Assembly (NCBI RefSeq): GCF_008033235.1 | Contig: NZ_CP042432.1 | Coordinates: 1,612,001 to 1,676,000, forward strand | Length of the DNA stretch: 64,000 nucleotides | Direction of reading: 5' to 3' | From: Anseongella ginsenosidimutans | GTDB lineage: Bacteria; Bacteroidota; Bacteroidia; Sphingobacteriales; Sphingobacteriaceae | Translations under genes and position numbers: made by a program | Notes under the pieces: model-generated | The model's input: only the letters and a program-made list of their open reading frames with translations | Databases searched by the model: none | What the model was told of the DNA's origin: nothing | Shown here: one piece after another, positions 44,306 to 52,828 of the stretch | Layout of the letters: each line of letters starts with the position of its first letter | Position numbering within the stretch: position 1 is the stretch's first letter

Positions 44306-45048
44306 TTGATAAACCTGGCAATTGATATAGGTAATTCAAGAACCAAGATTGCCTTTTTTGAGAACGCCGCGCTGATTGAAGCTCATTCTTACCGAAATCA
44401 GGCGACAGCGGAATTAAAAGGCCTCGTGGACAAATACACGCCCGCGAAAGCAGTCTTGTCAAGCGTCGTTGAGCCCGATCCCGCTTTACTTGCTTACCTG
44501 GAGCAACATACCAACCTGTCTTATTTTCCGGGAAGCCTGCGCCTTCCGCTGGAGAACAAATATCATAGCCCCGCTACCCTGGGCGCCGACCGCCTTGCCG
44601 CTGTGATCGGGGCGGGGCCTACGGGGAAAACAGCGATAGCCTGGTAATTATTGCCGGGACCTGCATCACGTACAACTTCCTGAACAGCAGGAAGGAGTTC
44701 CTGGGCGGGGCCATTTCCCCCGGGCTGAATATGCGCTTCCTGGCGATGCATACTTTTACCGGCAAACTGCCGTTGATAACATTGGATAAAGAGTATGATG
44801 AGTTCCTTGGAAGGGATACGCGCGAATCCATGTTATCGGGCGTACAGGCCGGATCGCTGGCCGAAACCCTGTACATGATCGGCGCCTACGCAGAGCAATA
44901 CCCCGGGCTCCGGGTGTTTTTATGCGGCGGGGACGCGGAATTCTTTGATAAAAGGTTGAAAAATAGCATCTTTGCCGACCGTATTGTGCTGGACAGGGAA
45001 TTAATCCTGAAAGGACTCGATCGGGTATTAAACTATCAATATAAATGA
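44306..45048 (+). CDS. coaX: Type III pantothenate kinase (frameshifted)
   Basis: CoA-pathway enzyme that phosphorylates pantothenate; CoaX belongs to the ASKHA fold. About 247 residues if repaired. The ATP-binding opening LAIDIGNSRTKIAFFE, the TLGADRLAAVIGA motif, AGTCITYNFL and GGAISPGLNMRF are all present. The halves lie in different frames: one G is missing in the region 44609-44626, most simply in the run 44614-44617, giving IGAGAYGENSDSLVIIAGTC. The start is TTG at 44306; there is no nearby ATG. The C-terminal frame overlaps the next gene by four bases. The gene is normally essential where it is the only pantothenate kinase, which argues for a sequence error. Confidence 0.87.
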
Positions 45049-46343
45049 GGAAATTTACCTGGATACCTGTAATTATAGCATTACTGTCTTTTGCCGTGAA
45101 GGTTAACGGCCAGGCCACCATCAGTTCGCCCTATTCCGACTACGGGGTAGGACTCCTGGAACCCGGCGTCTTTGCCTTCGGGAGGAGCATGGGGGGGATC
45201 TCCCAGGGGATGCGCAGCCCGGTTGATATTAACCTCAGTAACCCGGCCTCCTTTTCCGCCATTCGCCTTACCACCTTTGAAGCCGGCCTTTTCGGCGGTG
45301 TCAGGGGCCTGAGCAAGGGCGATGTCAGCCAGACAAACCATGATTTCGGCCTGAGCTATATTTCGCTGGCCTTTCCCGTATCGACCAAATGGGGGTCCAG
45401 CATCGGCTTAACTCCTTTTTCAAATGTCGGGTACCGGGTCACGAACCAATCCAAGCTGGATACCACGAACGTGAATTATATCAATACCGGTGAAGGCGGG
45501 CTGTCCCAGTTCTACATTGGCAATTCATTTGCGTTCTCCCCGAACTTTTCAGTAGGCATGAACGTGGCTTACCTGTTTGGTAATATTGAGCAAGCCTGGG
45601 CAACGGAATTTCCTGATAACCAATTCCTTTACCGGAACAGCAAGATCGTGGACATCTTCCGGGCAAATGGTTTCCGCTTTTCATTCGGCCTCCAGGGCGG
45701 CGTCAAGCTTTCGGATGACACGCGCCTTACCTATGGCTATACGGGAACACTCAAAACGAAATTAACCGCTCACAGCGATCTGTTAAGGATGGGCTACAAT
45801 TCCAACCAGGGAACAGAAGTAGGCGTGGACACTATAGAGATGACCATAGGAGCTAAGAACAGCTTGCATCTTCCTGCTTCCCACAAGGCCGGTTTTACGA
45901 TCAACAAGCAGGGCAAATGGCTTTTTGGCGCTGATGTCAGCTTTTCGGACTGGGCAGAATTCAGCCGTACCTCCGCTTACCAGCCTGAGCGGGCTCAGCG
46001 GGACCTCAGCGAATCAATGGGGATTTCCGCCGGCCTTCAATTCACTCCTGACCCGGAATCGGTTTCCAGTTATTTCAAGCTGGTAAACTACCGGGCGGGC
46101 TTTAATTACCAGAAAATGCCGGTGGCCATAAACGGCAAAGATATCAGTGAAACCAGTATCACCCTGGGCCTGGGCATGCCTTTCCTCTCGAGGGAAATGA
46201 ATTCTTACGGAAAACTGAACCTGGGTGTGGAACTGGGGCAGCGCGGCACTAACGACGGCAGCCTGATCAAGGAACAGTTCGCTATGTTTAATGTGGGGAT
46301 TACGTATAGTACGCGCTGGTTTATTAAACGGCAGTTTGATTAA
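45045..46343 (+). CDS. Outer-membrane beta-barrel protein
   Basis: A 432-residue protein with a signal peptide (IIALLSFAVKVNGQ) and alternating amphipathic strands ending ITYSTRWFIKRQFD. The opening SSPYSDYGVGLLEPGVFAFGRSMGGISQGMR followed by VDINLSNPASFSA resembles FadL/PorV-like barrels seen near coaX and lptC in this phylum. The specific function is unknown. ATGA overlap with coaX indicates a shared transcript. A G run of seven at 45189-45195 is intact here, unlike the shortened runs elsewhere. Confidence 0.75.
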   Translation: MRKFTWIPVIIALLSFAVKVNGQATISSPYSDYGVGLLEPGVFAFGRSMGGISQGMRSPVDINLSNPASFSAIRLTTFEAGLFGGVRGLSKGDVSQTNHDFGLSYISLAFPVSTKWGSSIGLTPFSNVGYRVTNQSKLDTTNVNYINTGEGGLSQFYIGNSFAFSPNFSVGMNVAYLFGNIEQAWATEFPDNQFLYRNSKIVDIFRANGFRFSFGLQGGVKLSDDTRLTYGYTGTLKTKLTAHSDLLRMGYNSNQGTEVGVDTIEMTIGAKNSLHLPASHKAGFTINKQGKWLFGADVSFSDWAEFSRTSAYQPERAQRDLSESMGISAGLQFTPDPESVSSYFKLVNYRAGFNYQKMPVAINGKDISETSITLGLGMPFLSREMNSYGKLNLGVELGQRGTNDGSLIKEQFAMFNVGITYSTRWFIKRQFD

Positions 46344-46352
46344 TCGAAACTT

Positions 46353-46614
46353 GTTGCTTCGCAACGGTTTAAAGTTGCTTTGCAACAGTTCAAAGTTCAA
46401 AGTTTCAGGTTTAAAGTTTCTGGTTGCTTCGCAACAGTTTTAATCTTGCTTCGCAACGGTTTAAGGTTTAAAGTTTCTGGTTGCTTCGCTACAGTTTTAA
46501 TCTTGCTTCGCAACGGTTCAAGGTTTGAAGTTCAAAGGTTCTGGTTGCTTCACAACGGTTTAAGGTTTAAAGTTCCAGGTTTAAAGTTTTTAAAGTTTTT
46601 AAAGTTTTAAGGTT
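46353..46614. repeat. Hairpin-rich intergenic repeat island
   Basis: The 301-base gap 46344-46644 consists of about seven copies of a GTTGCTTCGCAAC-type hairpin (first at 46353-46365, then 46374-46386 and onward), separated by GGTTTAAAGTTT/TTCAAAGTTC segments. The same hairpin stem occurs at 6171-6198 and similar AAAGTT tracts at 5.7-6.1 kb, so this is a dispersed family. No gene is seen in it. Confidence 0.88.
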
Positions 46615-46644
46615 TTGGCTGGACGGTTGGGGTATATTGGGAAA

Positions 46645-47280
46645 ATGGGGGTGCTGGGCGGGGCGCTGCTGGGGGGGCTTTGTTTTTGGGGGTGTGAAAA
46701 CGATCTTTCGAAGGTTAATACTATTTCTTCCAAGTTGTTTGAGGTGTCGGTGGAAACCAGCCGGGGGATACAGATCACTTATAGCGATTCTACGAAAGTG
46801 AAGGCGGTGATGAGCAGTCCGCTGCTGATGTCTTACCAGACCGAAGAACCGTATGACCTGATGCCGGAAGGCCTTCATGTTGAATTTTATAACGATAGCC
46901 TGGAAGTAGAAAGCACGCTCACCGCGAAGTATGGCCGGCGCGACCTGGAAAAGAAAACGATGGAAGTGCGTGACAGCGTGGTTGTTGTGAGCGCTGACGG
47001 CCGCATCCTGGAAACCGAACGGCTGGTTTGGGAAGAAGAAGGGGACAGGATCTATTCTGACCGGTTTGTGAAGATTACCGCTCCTAATGGCGACGTGAAC
47101 CAGGGGATTGGCCTTGAGACAAACTCCAGCTTCAAGCCTTATAAAATACTGGAATTTACCGGGCCTATTACTATCAAGGCCAGCGAGCGTGATTCCCTTT
47201 CCCGGCAGGATTCTCTTTCCCGCGCGGATTCCTTGCCGGCTTCCGGCGCCCCGGCGGCTCCCGGCGTTCCGGCGGAATAA
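46645..47280 (+). CDS. lptC: LPS export periplasmic lipoprotein LptC
   Basis: Component of the Lpt bridge that carries lipopolysaccharide across the periplasm. From the ATG at 46645 the protein has 211 residues with a lipoprotein signal peptide (lipobox LCFWGC). The LptC-type beta-jellyroll follows: KLFEVSVETSRGIQITYSDSTKVKAVM, LEKKTMEVRDSVVVVSADGRILETERLVWEEEGDRIYSDRFVKIT, GIGLETNSSFKPYKI. A TTG at 46615 is a poorer start that lies in repeat sequence. The C-terminal tail is Ser/Ala/Pro-rich with RDSLSRQDSLSRADSL duplication. The 247 bases after it hold no gene. Confidence 0.87.
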   Translation: MGVLGGALLGGLCFWGCENDLSKVNTISSKLFEVSVETSRGIQITYSDSTKVKAVMSSPLLMSYQTEEPYDLMPEGLHVEFYNDSLEVESTLTAKYGRRDLEKKTMEVRDSVVVVSADGRILETERLVWEEEGDRIYSDRFVKITAPNGDVNQGIGLETNSSFKPYKILEFTGPITIKASERDSLSRQDSLSRADSLPASGAPAAPGVPAE

Positions 47281-47486
47281 CGCGGTACTTTGGCTACTCC
47301 CGCGGCAGAGGCCCTGCGACGCCCGGAGAATAACGCAGTGCTTTGACTGCTCCCGGCTTCCTCCGATACTGCTCTCGCGACGCCCGCGAATGACGCTTAC
47401 CCCGGCATAGGCGGGCCCGCTGATCGCGGCGATTTCACCCTGCCGGCGCTGAAAATTAAACCCTTGAAACTTGGAACATCATTTTG

Positions 47487-47493
47487 TATCTTG
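47487..47493 (+). promoter_or_regulatory. Probable promoter for the PPIase gene
   Basis: TATCTTG resembles the -7 element with one T missing. TTG at 47464-47466 lies 20 bases upstream, at the usual -33 spacing. The ATG follows at 47528. Confidence 0.35.
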
Positions 47494-47527
47494 CGCCCCT
47501 GAAAATTCAGCAGCATAAGATTAAGTT

Positions 47528-49630
47528 ATGATATTAAATACTTTACGTGAAAAGGCTGGTTACCTGCTTATTGGTTTCATCGGGTTGGCCATCGTGGGCT
47601 TTCTCTTCAGTGATGCAGTAAGCTCCGGCGCTCCGTTTTGGGCAGAAGCAAGGAATCAAGTGGGCAAAATAGCGGGTGAAAAGGTATCCTATGAAGAATT
47701 CAGTACCCAGGTAGAACAAGCTACCCAGCAGATGATGGCCTCCACCGGGCAATCATCCGCCAATCCCCAGGTTACTTCGTATGCCATACAGCAGGTATGG
47801 AGAACCATGCTTGAAAAAGCGATCTATTCTGAGGAACTGGAAAAACTCGGGCTGGCAACAGGCTCCGAGGAGCTGGCCCTGGCGATGACGGGAGACAATC
47901 CGCATCCCATTGCCAGACAAGCCTTAGGCGGCGGCCAGGGCGGGTATTCGTCCGAGATGGCGCTGCAGATCTACCGGAACCGCGCCTCCATGCCGCTGCA
48001 GCAGCAGCAGATGCTGCTCGAGCTGGAGCAGCAGGTGAAGCTGGCCAATACCGTTGAAAAGTACATTGACATGGTCTCTTCCGGGATTTATATTACTTCC
48101 CTGGAAATGCAGCGTTTTCATGAAAGTAGCCAGAAAACTGCCGCGGTGTCTTTTGTAAAGCTTGATTATAATTCTGTTTCCGATACGGCGGCGAATATTT
48201 CCGACCAGGACCTGGAAGCCTATTATAAAGAGAACAAGTATAAATATAAGGAGGAAGAAGAACTGCGTTCATTCGATTACGTCGTATTTGACGTAATACC
48301 TTCCGCTGAAGATACAGCCGCTGCGCTGGAAGAAGTTACACAGCTGGCGGAACAATTCCGGACCACGGCCAACGATTCGCTGTTCTATATGTCCAATGCG
48401 ACCACGAAGGCCCCGCTCGGCTTTGTGAAGGAAAGTAATTTAAGCCCTGAACTGTCGGAGAACCTCTTTAATGCGGAGGTTGGTACGGTTTACGGGCCTT
48501 ATTTTGAGAATGGAGCCTATAAGGTGGCCAAATTACTGGATGCAGCCAACAGGCCTGATTCTGTACGCGCCAGTCATATCCTTGTTAGTGCGGCGAGCCA
48601 TCCTAACCCGGTTGAGCGCCGCGAAATTGCCGACAGCTTGCTGCAACGTATCCGTTCAGGAGCATCCAGCTTCGGTGTGCTGGCCCGGGAAAACTCTGCC
48701 GATTCCGTGTCCGGAGCGCAGGGAGGCGACCTGGGGTATTTCGGCCCTGCGGATATGCTGCCTGAATTTGCAAATGCCGCCTTTGAAGGCGAAACAGGCG
48801 ACATAGAAACCGTGGAAACCATGTACGGTACCCACCTTCTGAAAATAGACGACCAGAAGAACAGTTCGCGCGCCGTGAAGATCGCGGTAATCGACAAGCC
48901 GCTGGAAGCCAGTCAGCAAACTACCCGTGCTATTTATGCCAATGCCAATGCTTTTGCCGGCTCGCTTAGCGGGGAAGGTAATTTTGAAGCCAAGGCGCAG
49001 GAAGCCGGGCTGGTAACCCGCGTGGCTGAGAACGTGACGGCTATCGACTTTTTCGTGCCAGGCCTTACCGAGCCCCGGGAAGTGATCCGGTGGGCTTTTG
49101 AGGCCGAGCTGGGAGACGTTTCGCAGTTATTCGACCTTAACGACCGTTATATCATTGCCCGTCTTACGGAGATCCGCCCGGAAGGATTTGCTCCTTTGGA
49201 GGTGGTACGTAATGAAGTAGAGCAGGAAGTCCGCCGCCTTAAAAAAGGAGAACTGCTCTCCGAAAAATTCAACCAGGCGGCTCAGGGCGCGTCCAGCCTG
49301 GACGCGGTTGCCCAAAAGTTGGGGGATTCCACCCGCACCGCGCAGAACGTGAACTTCAGCAATCCCATGGTGGCGGGAGCAGGGTACGAACCCTCGCTCG
49401 TAGGCGCTATTTTCGGATCGGAAGCCGGCAAAATGCAGGGGCCTGTAGTGGGTATGACAGGGGTATTCGGATTTTCGGTGCAAAACTTCAGCGAACCGGC
49501 GCCCATTGCCGATCCTGCTGCTACAAAGGCTTCCATGGCAGAAAGATATCGTCAGCAGTACCTTGGATTTTTGTTTGAGGCGCTCCAGGATAAGACCAAG
49601 ATCATTGATAACAGGGCCAAGTTCTATTAG
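47528..49630 (+). CDS. PpiD-like peptidylprolyl isomerase
   Basis: Membrane-anchored periplasmic foldase of 700 residues. One N-terminal transmembrane helix (AGYLLIGFIGLAIVGFLFSD) is followed by a SurA_N_3-type chaperone region (about 40-240). A parvulin domain (about 344-441, ASHILVSAASHPNPVERREIADSLLQRI, GGDLGYFGPADMLPEFANAAF) and a second degenerate PPIase-like region follow. It probably assists outer-membrane protein folding, in line with its lptC neighbour. Confidence 0.9.
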   Translation: MILNTLREKAGYLLIGFIGLAIVGFLFSDAVSSGAPFWAEARNQVGKIAGEKVSYEEFSTQVEQATQQMMASTGQSSANPQVTSYAIQQVWRTMLEKAIYSEELEKLGLATGSEELALAMTGDNPHPIARQALGGGQGGYSSEMALQIYRNRASMPLQQQQMLLELEQQVKLANTVEKYIDMVSSGIYITSLEMQRFHESSQKTAAVSFVKLDYNSVSDTAANISDQDLEAYYKENKYKYKEEEELRSFDYVVFDVIPSAEDTAAALEEVTQLAEQFRTTANDSLFYMSNATTKAPLGFVKESNLSPELSENLFNAEVGTVYGPYFENGAYKVAKLLDAANRPDSVRASHILVSAASHPNPVERREIADSLLQRIRSGASSFGVLARENSADSVSGAQGGDLGYFGPADMLPEFANAAFEGETGDIETVETMYGTHLLKIDDQKNSSRAVKIAVIDKPLEASQQTTRAIYANANAFAGSLSGEGNFEAKAQEAGLVTRVAENVTAIDFFVPGLTEPREVIRWAFEAELGDVSQLFDLNDRYIIARLTEIRPEGFAPLEVVRNEVEQEVRRLKKGELLSEKFNQAAQGASSLDAVAQKLGDSTRTAQNVNFSNPMVAGAGYEPSLVGAIFGSEAGKMQGPVVGMTGVFGFSVQNFSEPAPIADPAATKASMAERYRQQYLGFLFEALQDKTKIIDNRAKFY

Positions 49631-49724
49631 TCCCGGGTTAGCCGCCGGCCGCGGCAGCATTTTCGGAGGGAATCCGAACCTGATTGCTTTTCGATTGTTA
49701 ATGCTATAAATTAACGGGAGAATC

Positions 49725-50237
49725 ATGGAAATCCAGGAGAATATTGTAAATCGCGTGGCGTCCAGCGGGCTCATCACCATTGACCCGGCCAGGTATTATA
49801 CCCGGGGGGAGCGAGTGGTGTATGACGTGAAGGAGAATCTTTTCCAGGGGCTTATTCTCCGGGAAAAGGAATTCCGGGCTTTTCTGAAGGAGCATGATTT
49901 CAGTCGTTACGAGGGAAAGCTGGTGGCCATTACCTGTTCCGCCGATGCCATTGTACCTACATGGGCCTATATGCTGCTGGCTTCGCATATGGAACCCTTC
50001 GCGAAAAAAGTCGTCTTTGGTACGCCAGATACACTTGAAACCATTCTGTACCTGGAAGCCCTGGATCAGCTTGACCTGGAGCAGTTCAGGGATAAACGCT
50101 TGATCATTAAGGGATGCGCCGATGTTCCCGTGCCCGCTGCGGGCTATGTGGAACTCACTAACCGCCTCCGTAAAGTTGCGCAAAGCATCATGTACGGGGA
50201 AGCCTGTTCCACCGTTCCGGTCTATAAAAGGAAATAA
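49725..50237 (+). CDS. DUF2480 family protein
   Basis: A 170-residue cytosolic protein matching the Bacteroidota DUF2480 family, function unknown. Family-like segments are NIVNRVASSGLITIDPARYY, GLILREKEFRAFLKEHDFSRYEGKLVAITCSADAIVPTWAYML and IKGCADVPVPAAGYVELTNRL with its Cys. There is no signal peptide and no membrane segment. The small gap to the next gene (48 bases) suggests co-transcription with the DUF3108 gene. Confidence 0.8.
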   Translation: MEIQENIVNRVASSGLITIDPARYYTRGERVVYDVKENLFQGLILREKEFRAFLKEHDFSRYEGKLVAITCSADAIVPTWAYMLLASHMEPFAKKVVFGTPDTLETILYLEALDQLDLEQFRDKRLIIKGCADVPVPAAGYVELTNRLRKVAQSIMYGEACSTVPVYKRK

Positions 50238-50285
50238 CTGGTTTGTTTTTTGCAGGTACCTGATAGGTTACTAAAGAAAGACAGT

Positions 50286-51080
50286 ATGAATCAATTTAGA
50301 CTATATTGCCTTTTTTTCGGTCTGTTACTCGGATTCAGCGCCGGCGCTCAAACGCCCCGGCAAATTGAACCGCCGTTTGCACCCGGAGAAAAACTCCATT
50401 AAAAGATCAAGTACGGCTTTATCAACGCAGCCAACGGAACACTTAGCGTGCAAAAGTCCGACCGCCAGTTCCGCGGGCAGGAAGCCTGGCACCTGAAGGC
50501 CGAAGGCAAGACCGTAAGCGCCGTGGCGCTGGTCATGAAAGTGCGCAATAAATATAATTCCTATATAAGCGCCCAATCGCTGATGCCCTTCCTATTCACC
50601 GAATCGGTAAAGGAAGGCAGCTATTCCCGGGATAGTTACGTCCGGTTTGACCGGGATAACAAGATCGTAAACACGAATAAAGGCGTCTTCGATATAAAAA
50701 AGAATACGCTGGATGTGCTTTCGGCCTTTTACTACGCCCGCTCCCTGGACGTGTCGCAATTAAGTACCGGGGAATCCATTAAACTCTCCTACTTCATTGA
50801 TGATGAAGAATATTCCATGGTGATCAAATACCTTGGAAAGGAAGAAATTAAAACGGATTTCGGAAGAATGGAATGCCTGAAATTTACCCCCTCCCTGATT
50901 GAGGGTCGCATTTTCCGGGATGACAGCGACATGTACCTCTGGATCACCAACGATGCCAACCGTATCCCGGTAAAAGCCAAGGTAGAGATCCTCATCGGCT
51001 CCCTTACCCTGGAACTTGAGGACTACGATAACCTGAAATATCCGCTGGGCACTTCCCTGGCCTCCGTCTCTAACAGGTAA
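50286..51080 (+). CDS. DUF3108 domain protein with an in-frame stop
   Basis: Exported protein of 264 codons with a signal peptide (LYCLFFGLLLGFSAGAQ). The DUF3108 opening PPFAPGEKLH is interrupted at codon 39 by TAA (50400-50402), then continues in the same frame with KIKYGFINAANGTLSV to the end. Relatives have an aromatic residue, usually Tyr, at this place (EKLxYxIxYGFI), so one base change from TAC or TAT explains the stop. An ATG inside the gene at 50448 would leave a fragment without signal peptide. Probably periplasmic; function unknown. Either a pseudogene or an assembly error. Confidence 0.78.
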
Positions 51081-51108
51081 ACACCTTCTTGGCTGAATAG
51101 AAAAGCCG

Positions 51109-51116
51109 TATCTTTG
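51109..51116 (+). promoter_or_regulatory. -7 promoter element for the DUF3109 gene
   Basis: TATCTTTG ends four bases before the ATG at 51121, so the mRNA would begin at the start codon. Confidence 0.5.
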
Positions 51117-51120
51117 CGCC

Positions 51121-51690
51121 ATGCTGGAACACCACGAAACGCTGGTTCACGAAGATGTGATGAAGGAGGAATTTGTCTGCAATCTCAGCAGATGCCGCGG
51201 AGCCTGCTGCGTGCAGGGAAATGCCGGCGCCCCCCTGGAAGATGAAGAATTGAAGCTGCTGGAAGAATGTTATCCCGCTGTAAAACCCTACCTGACTCCC
51301 AAAGGCATTGCCGTTATTGAAAAAGAAGGCCTGCATGTAAAGGATTTCGAAGGCGACCAAACCACTCCCTGCGTGGACGGGGACAAGGAATGCGCCTACA
51401 CCATTTTCGAAGGCGGACAAGCCAAATGCGGCATTGAAAAAGCCTGGCTGGAAGGGAAAACCAGCTTCCGGAAACCCATTTCCTGCCATTTATACCCCAT
51501 CCGCATCACCAAATACCCGGAGTTTGAAATCCTGAACTATGACCGCTGGAGCATCTGCTCCGATGCCTGCTCCTTAGGCGCCGAGCTGAAAGTTCCCGTG
51601 TACCGCTTCCTGAAGGACGCGCTTATCCGTAAATACGGCGAAGCCTGGTACCAGGGGCTGGAGCAGTCCGCCGCCGCTTCGGAAATTTAA
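51121..51690 (+). CDS. DUF3109 family Cys-rich protein
   Basis: A 189-residue cytosolic protein of the DUF3109 family, with Cys-rich segments that probably bind a metal or Fe-S cluster: FVCNLSRCRGACCVQGNAGAPLED (about 18-41), TTPCVDGDKECAYTIFEGGQAKCGIEKAW, PISCHLYPIRI and WSICSDACSLG. The first segment resembles the YkgJ-type zinc/iron-chelate pattern. The start at 51121 gives the usual N-terminal extension LVHEDVMKEEF. Function not established. Confidence 0.85.
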   Translation: MLEHHETLVHEDVMKEEFVCNLSRCRGACCVQGNAGAPLEDEELKLLEECYPAVKPYLTPKGIAVIEKEGLHVKDFEGDQTTPCVDGDKECAYTIFEGGQAKCGIEKAWLEGKTSFRKPISCHLYPIRITKYPEFEILNYDRWSICSDACSLGAELKVPVYRFLKDALIRKYGEAWYQGLEQSAAASEI

Positions 51691-51746
51691 CGACGGCCCG
51701 GCCATGGGTTCAGGGCCAAAAAAATGCCCAAATAAAGAAAATTAGT

Positions 51747-51754
51747 TAACTTTG
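51747..51754 (+). promoter_or_regulatory. -7 promoter element for the SIS isomerase gene
   Basis: TAACTTTG matches TAnnTTTG and ends six bases before the ATG at 51761. It rules out a TTG at 51752 as a sensible start. Confidence 0.5.
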
Positions 51755-51760
51755 CGAGCC

Positions 51761-52810
51761 ATGAAACAAAGCAGTCAGGAGTTGAAGAAATTTTCTTCCC
51801 AGATAAGGTTCGCCCTTGATAATTATACCCCGCACGGAATTAGTAAAGATTCGCTGAATGCCGTTATGATCTGCGGCGTCGGTGATTCAGGCATTGCCGG
51901 AAACATCGTAAAGGATTATTTCCAGGATAAACTGGATCTGCCCCTTAGTACCACGTCCGGTTACCTGCTGCCCCGGTACGCTGGCAGGAATACGCTCGTG
52001 ATCGTCTGGTCGTATTCCGGCGACAACGAGGAAGCCCTGGCCGTGTATGACATTGCCCGGGAGCGCGGATGCCGCCTTATCGTTATCAGTTCGGGAGGCG
52101 CGCTGAGCGAAAAAGCCCGCGGGCAGGAAGTAACCCTTTACCCTGCGGAAGCGGGCGTTTCTTCGGGAATGGCCCTCGGTTACGCGCTTACCTATCTCTT
52201 CCAGGCCATTTTTGAGCTACTCGGCGTCTATAAAAAGCCGGACCTGCTGAAAATAGCCGCCAGCCTGGAAAACAGCAACGATTACCTGCAGCATTCCGCG
52301 CAGCTGACACAACATTTCCGGGAAAGCCTTCAGTATAAGTTCATTGTAGTATGCGATGCGTTTTTTGAAGGCGTCGCCAGCCGCTTCTGCCAGCAGGTGA
52401 ACCAGGTTGCCCGCTCCGAAGCCTTTATCAATGTGCTTCCGGAAGGCGGCTACCATGTCCTGGATAGCTACCACCAGAAACTGAACAGTAATTTTATTTT
52501 CCTTAACAGCCGCCTGAGCGCGCCCACCAACCTGCGGTTCTCCCAGGTAAAAAAGCTCCTGGAAAAGCAGGGAATGGAACCCCTGGAGCTGCTGATCGCC
52601 GACGCTTCGCTCAATAGCCTGTTCCATATAACGCACCTGCTTGACTGGGTGGCCCTGCAGATCGCGGGCGTAGCCATAGTTTCCGGTGACGTAGCGAACG
52701 ACAATACCAGGCCCGCCGGAACGGCTGCGAACATCACCGGCGCCGCCGCAGCCGGGAATACAGCCGCCGGCACCGCCGCCAGAGCTGGCATAACCGCCGC
52801 TAGCAGCTAA
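51761..52810 (+). CDS. SIS-domain bifunctional phosphoglucose/phosphomannose isomerase-like protein
   Basis: A 349-residue sugar-phosphate isomerase of the archaeal/Bacteroidota PGI/PMI type. An N-terminal SIS domain (VMICGVGDSGIAGNIVKDYF, WSYSGDNEEALAVY, LIVISSGG) is followed by a C-terminal bact-PGI_C domain (YKFIVVCDAFFEGVASRFCQQVNQVARSEAF, LPEGGYHVLDSY, HLLDWVALQIA). It would supply fructose-6-P or mannose-6-P. Mannose-6-P feeds GDP-mannose, and gmd follows 18 bases later. The last ~32 residues (PAGTAANITGAAAAGNTAAG and on) are Ala/Gly/Thr-rich low complexity, unlike relatives, and look like local repeat expansion. Confidence 0.83.
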   Translation: MKQSSQELKKFSSQIRFALDNYTPHGISKDSLNAVMICGVGDSGIAGNIVKDYFQDKLDLPLSTTSGYLLPRYAGRNTLVIVWSYSGDNEEALAVYDIARERGCRLIVISSGGALSEKARGQEVTLYPAEAGVSSGMALGYALTYLFQAIFELLGVYKKPDLLKIAASLENSNDYLQHSAQLTQHFRESLQYKFIVVCDAFFEGVASRFCQQVNQVARSEAFINVLPEGGYHVLDSYHQKLNSNFIFLNSRLSAPTNLRFSQVKKLLEKQGMEPLELLIADASLNSLFHITHLLDWVALQIAGVAIVSGDVANDNTRPAGTAANITGAAAAGNTAAGTAARAGITAASS

Positions 52811-52828
52811 ACAAAACCCAAAGAAAAA

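Noticed and set aside
47281-47527. Small open frame after lptC
   Set aside because: Arg/Pro-rich translation of GC-rich spacer with no start context or family resemblance.
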